From an uncultured Bacteroidales bacterium (lineage in GTDB: Bacteria > Bacteroidota > Bacteroidia > Bacteroidales > F082), in the NCBI GenBank assembly GCA_946410535.1, contig CAMKAR010000107.1, positions 1-7,189 on the forward strand: DNA of 7,189 nucleotides. Direction: 5' to 3'. The notes below the pieces were generated by a model. That model was given only the letters and a program-made list of their open reading frames with translations, was not told where the DNA came from and did not search any database. The position numbers and the translations under genes were made by a program. Shown in pieces: positions 6,122 to 7,189 of this stretch (position 1 is its first letter; every line of letters begins with the position of its first letter).

Positions 6122-6129
6122 TACCTTTG
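6122..6129 (+). promoter_or_regulatory. M20D amidohydrolase promoter, -7 box
   Basis: TACCTTTG is an exact match to the Bacteroidota -7 consensus and ends 17 nt before the ATG at 6147. A T-run (6105-6110) lies upstream, but too close (11 nt) to be a normal -33 element, so only the -7 part is clear. The predicted leader is about 12 nt, A-rich, with no Shine-Dalgarno sequence. Confidence 0.7.
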
Positions 6130-6146
6130 CATTAAAATCTAAACCG

Positions 6147-7189
6147 ATGCAAAACCTCATCGAATTAAGGCATATCCTCCACGCCCACCCCGAGCTTTCG
6201 GGACACGAGGCACTGACCAACAAAATCTTGAACGAATGGGTGAAACAAACCCACCCCGACCGACTCATCGAGAAAATCGGTGGCTACGGACTAGCCGCCA
6301 TATATAAAGGTGCCAAGCCCGGCAAGCGTATCCTCATCCGAGGCGACATCGACGCGTTGCATATCCCTGAGCCGAACGACCTCCCCTATCGCTCGCAAAG
6401 CCAAGGCGTTTCGCACAAATGCGGTCACGACGGACACGCCACCATCCTCTGCGGCCTGGCACAATGGCTTGGCGAACAGCGTCCCGACCAAGGCGAGGTA
6501 GTGCTGCTCTTCCAGCCCGCCGAAGAGACGGGGCAAGGTGCAAAGGCCATCCTCAACGACCCGCTATTTGAGCAGATAAGGCCCGATGTGGCCTTTGGGC
6601 TACACAACCTGCCAGGCTTCGAGAAAGGGAAAGTGATGGTGAAGGAAGGTTGTTTTGCCGCCGCCTCTTTCGGTCTGAAACTCGTCTTCGACGGGCGCAC
6701 GGCACACGCCTCTCAGCCCGAAACGGGACACAGCCCTTCGGAACTTTTGGCCGTGCTCATCCACAATCTGGAGAAGAAACGCGAACAGCTGAAGGCCGTC
6801 AAGCCGCTGACCACCTTTGTCATCACGCACGCCATTTTGGGCGAAGAAACTTTTGGCGTGGCTCCCGGCCATGCCGAGATTTGGCTCACACTGCGCAGCT
6901 TCGACGACCATAACCTTGAAGTGATGGCCTCGCAAATCATCGAACTATGTCGAGCCAAGGCGAAGGATCATCTTTTCGACTTCAACTTCTCGGAACACGA
7001 AGCCTTTGCCGCCACCAATAGCGACCCTGCTTGCGTGCAAACCATCGAACAAGCTGCCATAAACCTTGAATTGGAACACGGCCGTTTGGAAGAGCCATTC
7101 CGTTGGTCTGAGGACTTCGGACGATTCGGAAGTGTCTGTCCGATAGGCTTTTTCGGCATCGGTTCAGGCGTTGACCAACCTGCACTTCA
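6147..7189 (+). CDS. M20D-family amidohydrolase (aminoacylase/hippurate hydrolase type), 3' end outside window
   Basis: A metal-dependent hydrolase that removes acyl groups from N-acyl amino acids or related amides; the exact substrate cannot be read from sequence. The frame is open for 347 full codons from ATG 6147 to the window edge. Motifs in order: LRHILHAHPELSGHE (7-21), RGDIDALHIPE (65-75), HKCGHDGHAT (90-99) with metal-ligand Cys92 and His94, FQPAEETGQGA (122-132) with the catalytic and ligand glutamates 126/127, GLHNLP (151-156) with His153, RTAHASQPE (184-192) in the small dimerisation domain, and SEDFGRFG (321-328). The last bases after PAL are CA, consistent with a His codon at 348, where the final metal ligand is expected. 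Family members run to about 380-400 residues, so 35-50 are missing. It has no signal peptide and is probably cytoplasmic. The usual Pro after DAL is His72 here. It is divergent from manA. Confidence 0.92.
   Translation, partial: MQNLIELRHILHAHPELSGHEALTNKILNEWVKQTHPDRLIEKIGGYGLAAIYKGAKPGKRILIRGDIDALHIPEPNDLPYRSQSQGVSHKCGHDGHATILCGLAQWLGEQRPDQGEVVLLFQPAEETGQGAKAILNDPLFEQIRPDVAFGLHNLPGFEKGKVMVKEGCFAAASFGLKLVFDGRTAHASQPETGHSPSELLAVLIHNLEKKREQLKAVKPLTTFVITHAILGEETFGVAPGHAEIWLTLRSFDDHNLEVMASQIIELCRAKAKDHLFDFNFSEHEAFAATNSDPACVQTIEQAAINLELEHGRLEEPFRWSEDFGRFGSVCPIGFFGIGSGVDQPAL

Overview
The window looks like chromosomal backbone from a member of the Bacteroidales (Bacteroidota), possibly Prevotella-like; genus is not resolvable by eye. 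The signs are promoters with the Bacteroidota -7 consensus TAnnTTTG in front of five transcription units, almost no Shine-Dalgarno sequences, and a lineage-typical set of envelope proteins (an Omp28-like lipoprotein, a DUF6029-like outer-membrane protein, a TlpA-type thioredoxin). The genes are moderately GC-rich and the short intergenic gaps are strongly AT-rich. I see no insertion sequence, prophage, CRISPR array or integration scar.

Layout from the left: the 5' part of a tRNA-Ser(GGA) gene (minus strand, cut by the window edge) with its own promoter; ansA, type I cytoplasmic L-asparaginase (minus); trmO, the tRNA t6A37 methyltransferase (plus), divergent from ansA with interlocked promoters; a minus-strand cluster read as tlpA-like thioredoxin, DUF6029-like barrel, Omp28-like lipoprotein, whose last gene overlaps the end of trmO tail-to-tail by 8 bp; manA, mannose-6-phosphate isomerase (minus), 43 bp upstream of that cluster; and an M20D amidohydrolase (plus), divergent from manA and running off the right edge about 35-40 codons before its expected end.

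The cytoplasmic genes (ansA, trmO, manA, M20D amidohydrolase) are ordinary metabolism and tRNA modification and have no obvious common theme. The one coherent group is the envelope cluster at 1955-5026. It encodes a periplasmic thioredoxin-fold protein with WCGPC, a predicted outer-membrane barrel whose only two cysteines form a C-x4-C pair near its C terminus, and a lipoprotein with a CxxC motif just after its lipid anchor. Gaps of 10-11 bp make co-transcription very likely. Inferred, not shown: the three may form an outer-membrane thiol/disulfide module, with the barrel as client or partner. This is the most interesting item here; I found no evidence for a wholly new system.

Every gap is shorter than 300 bp. 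Long open frames antisense to ansA, the DUF6029-like gene and others lie in exact codon register with the real genes and are explained by codon bias.
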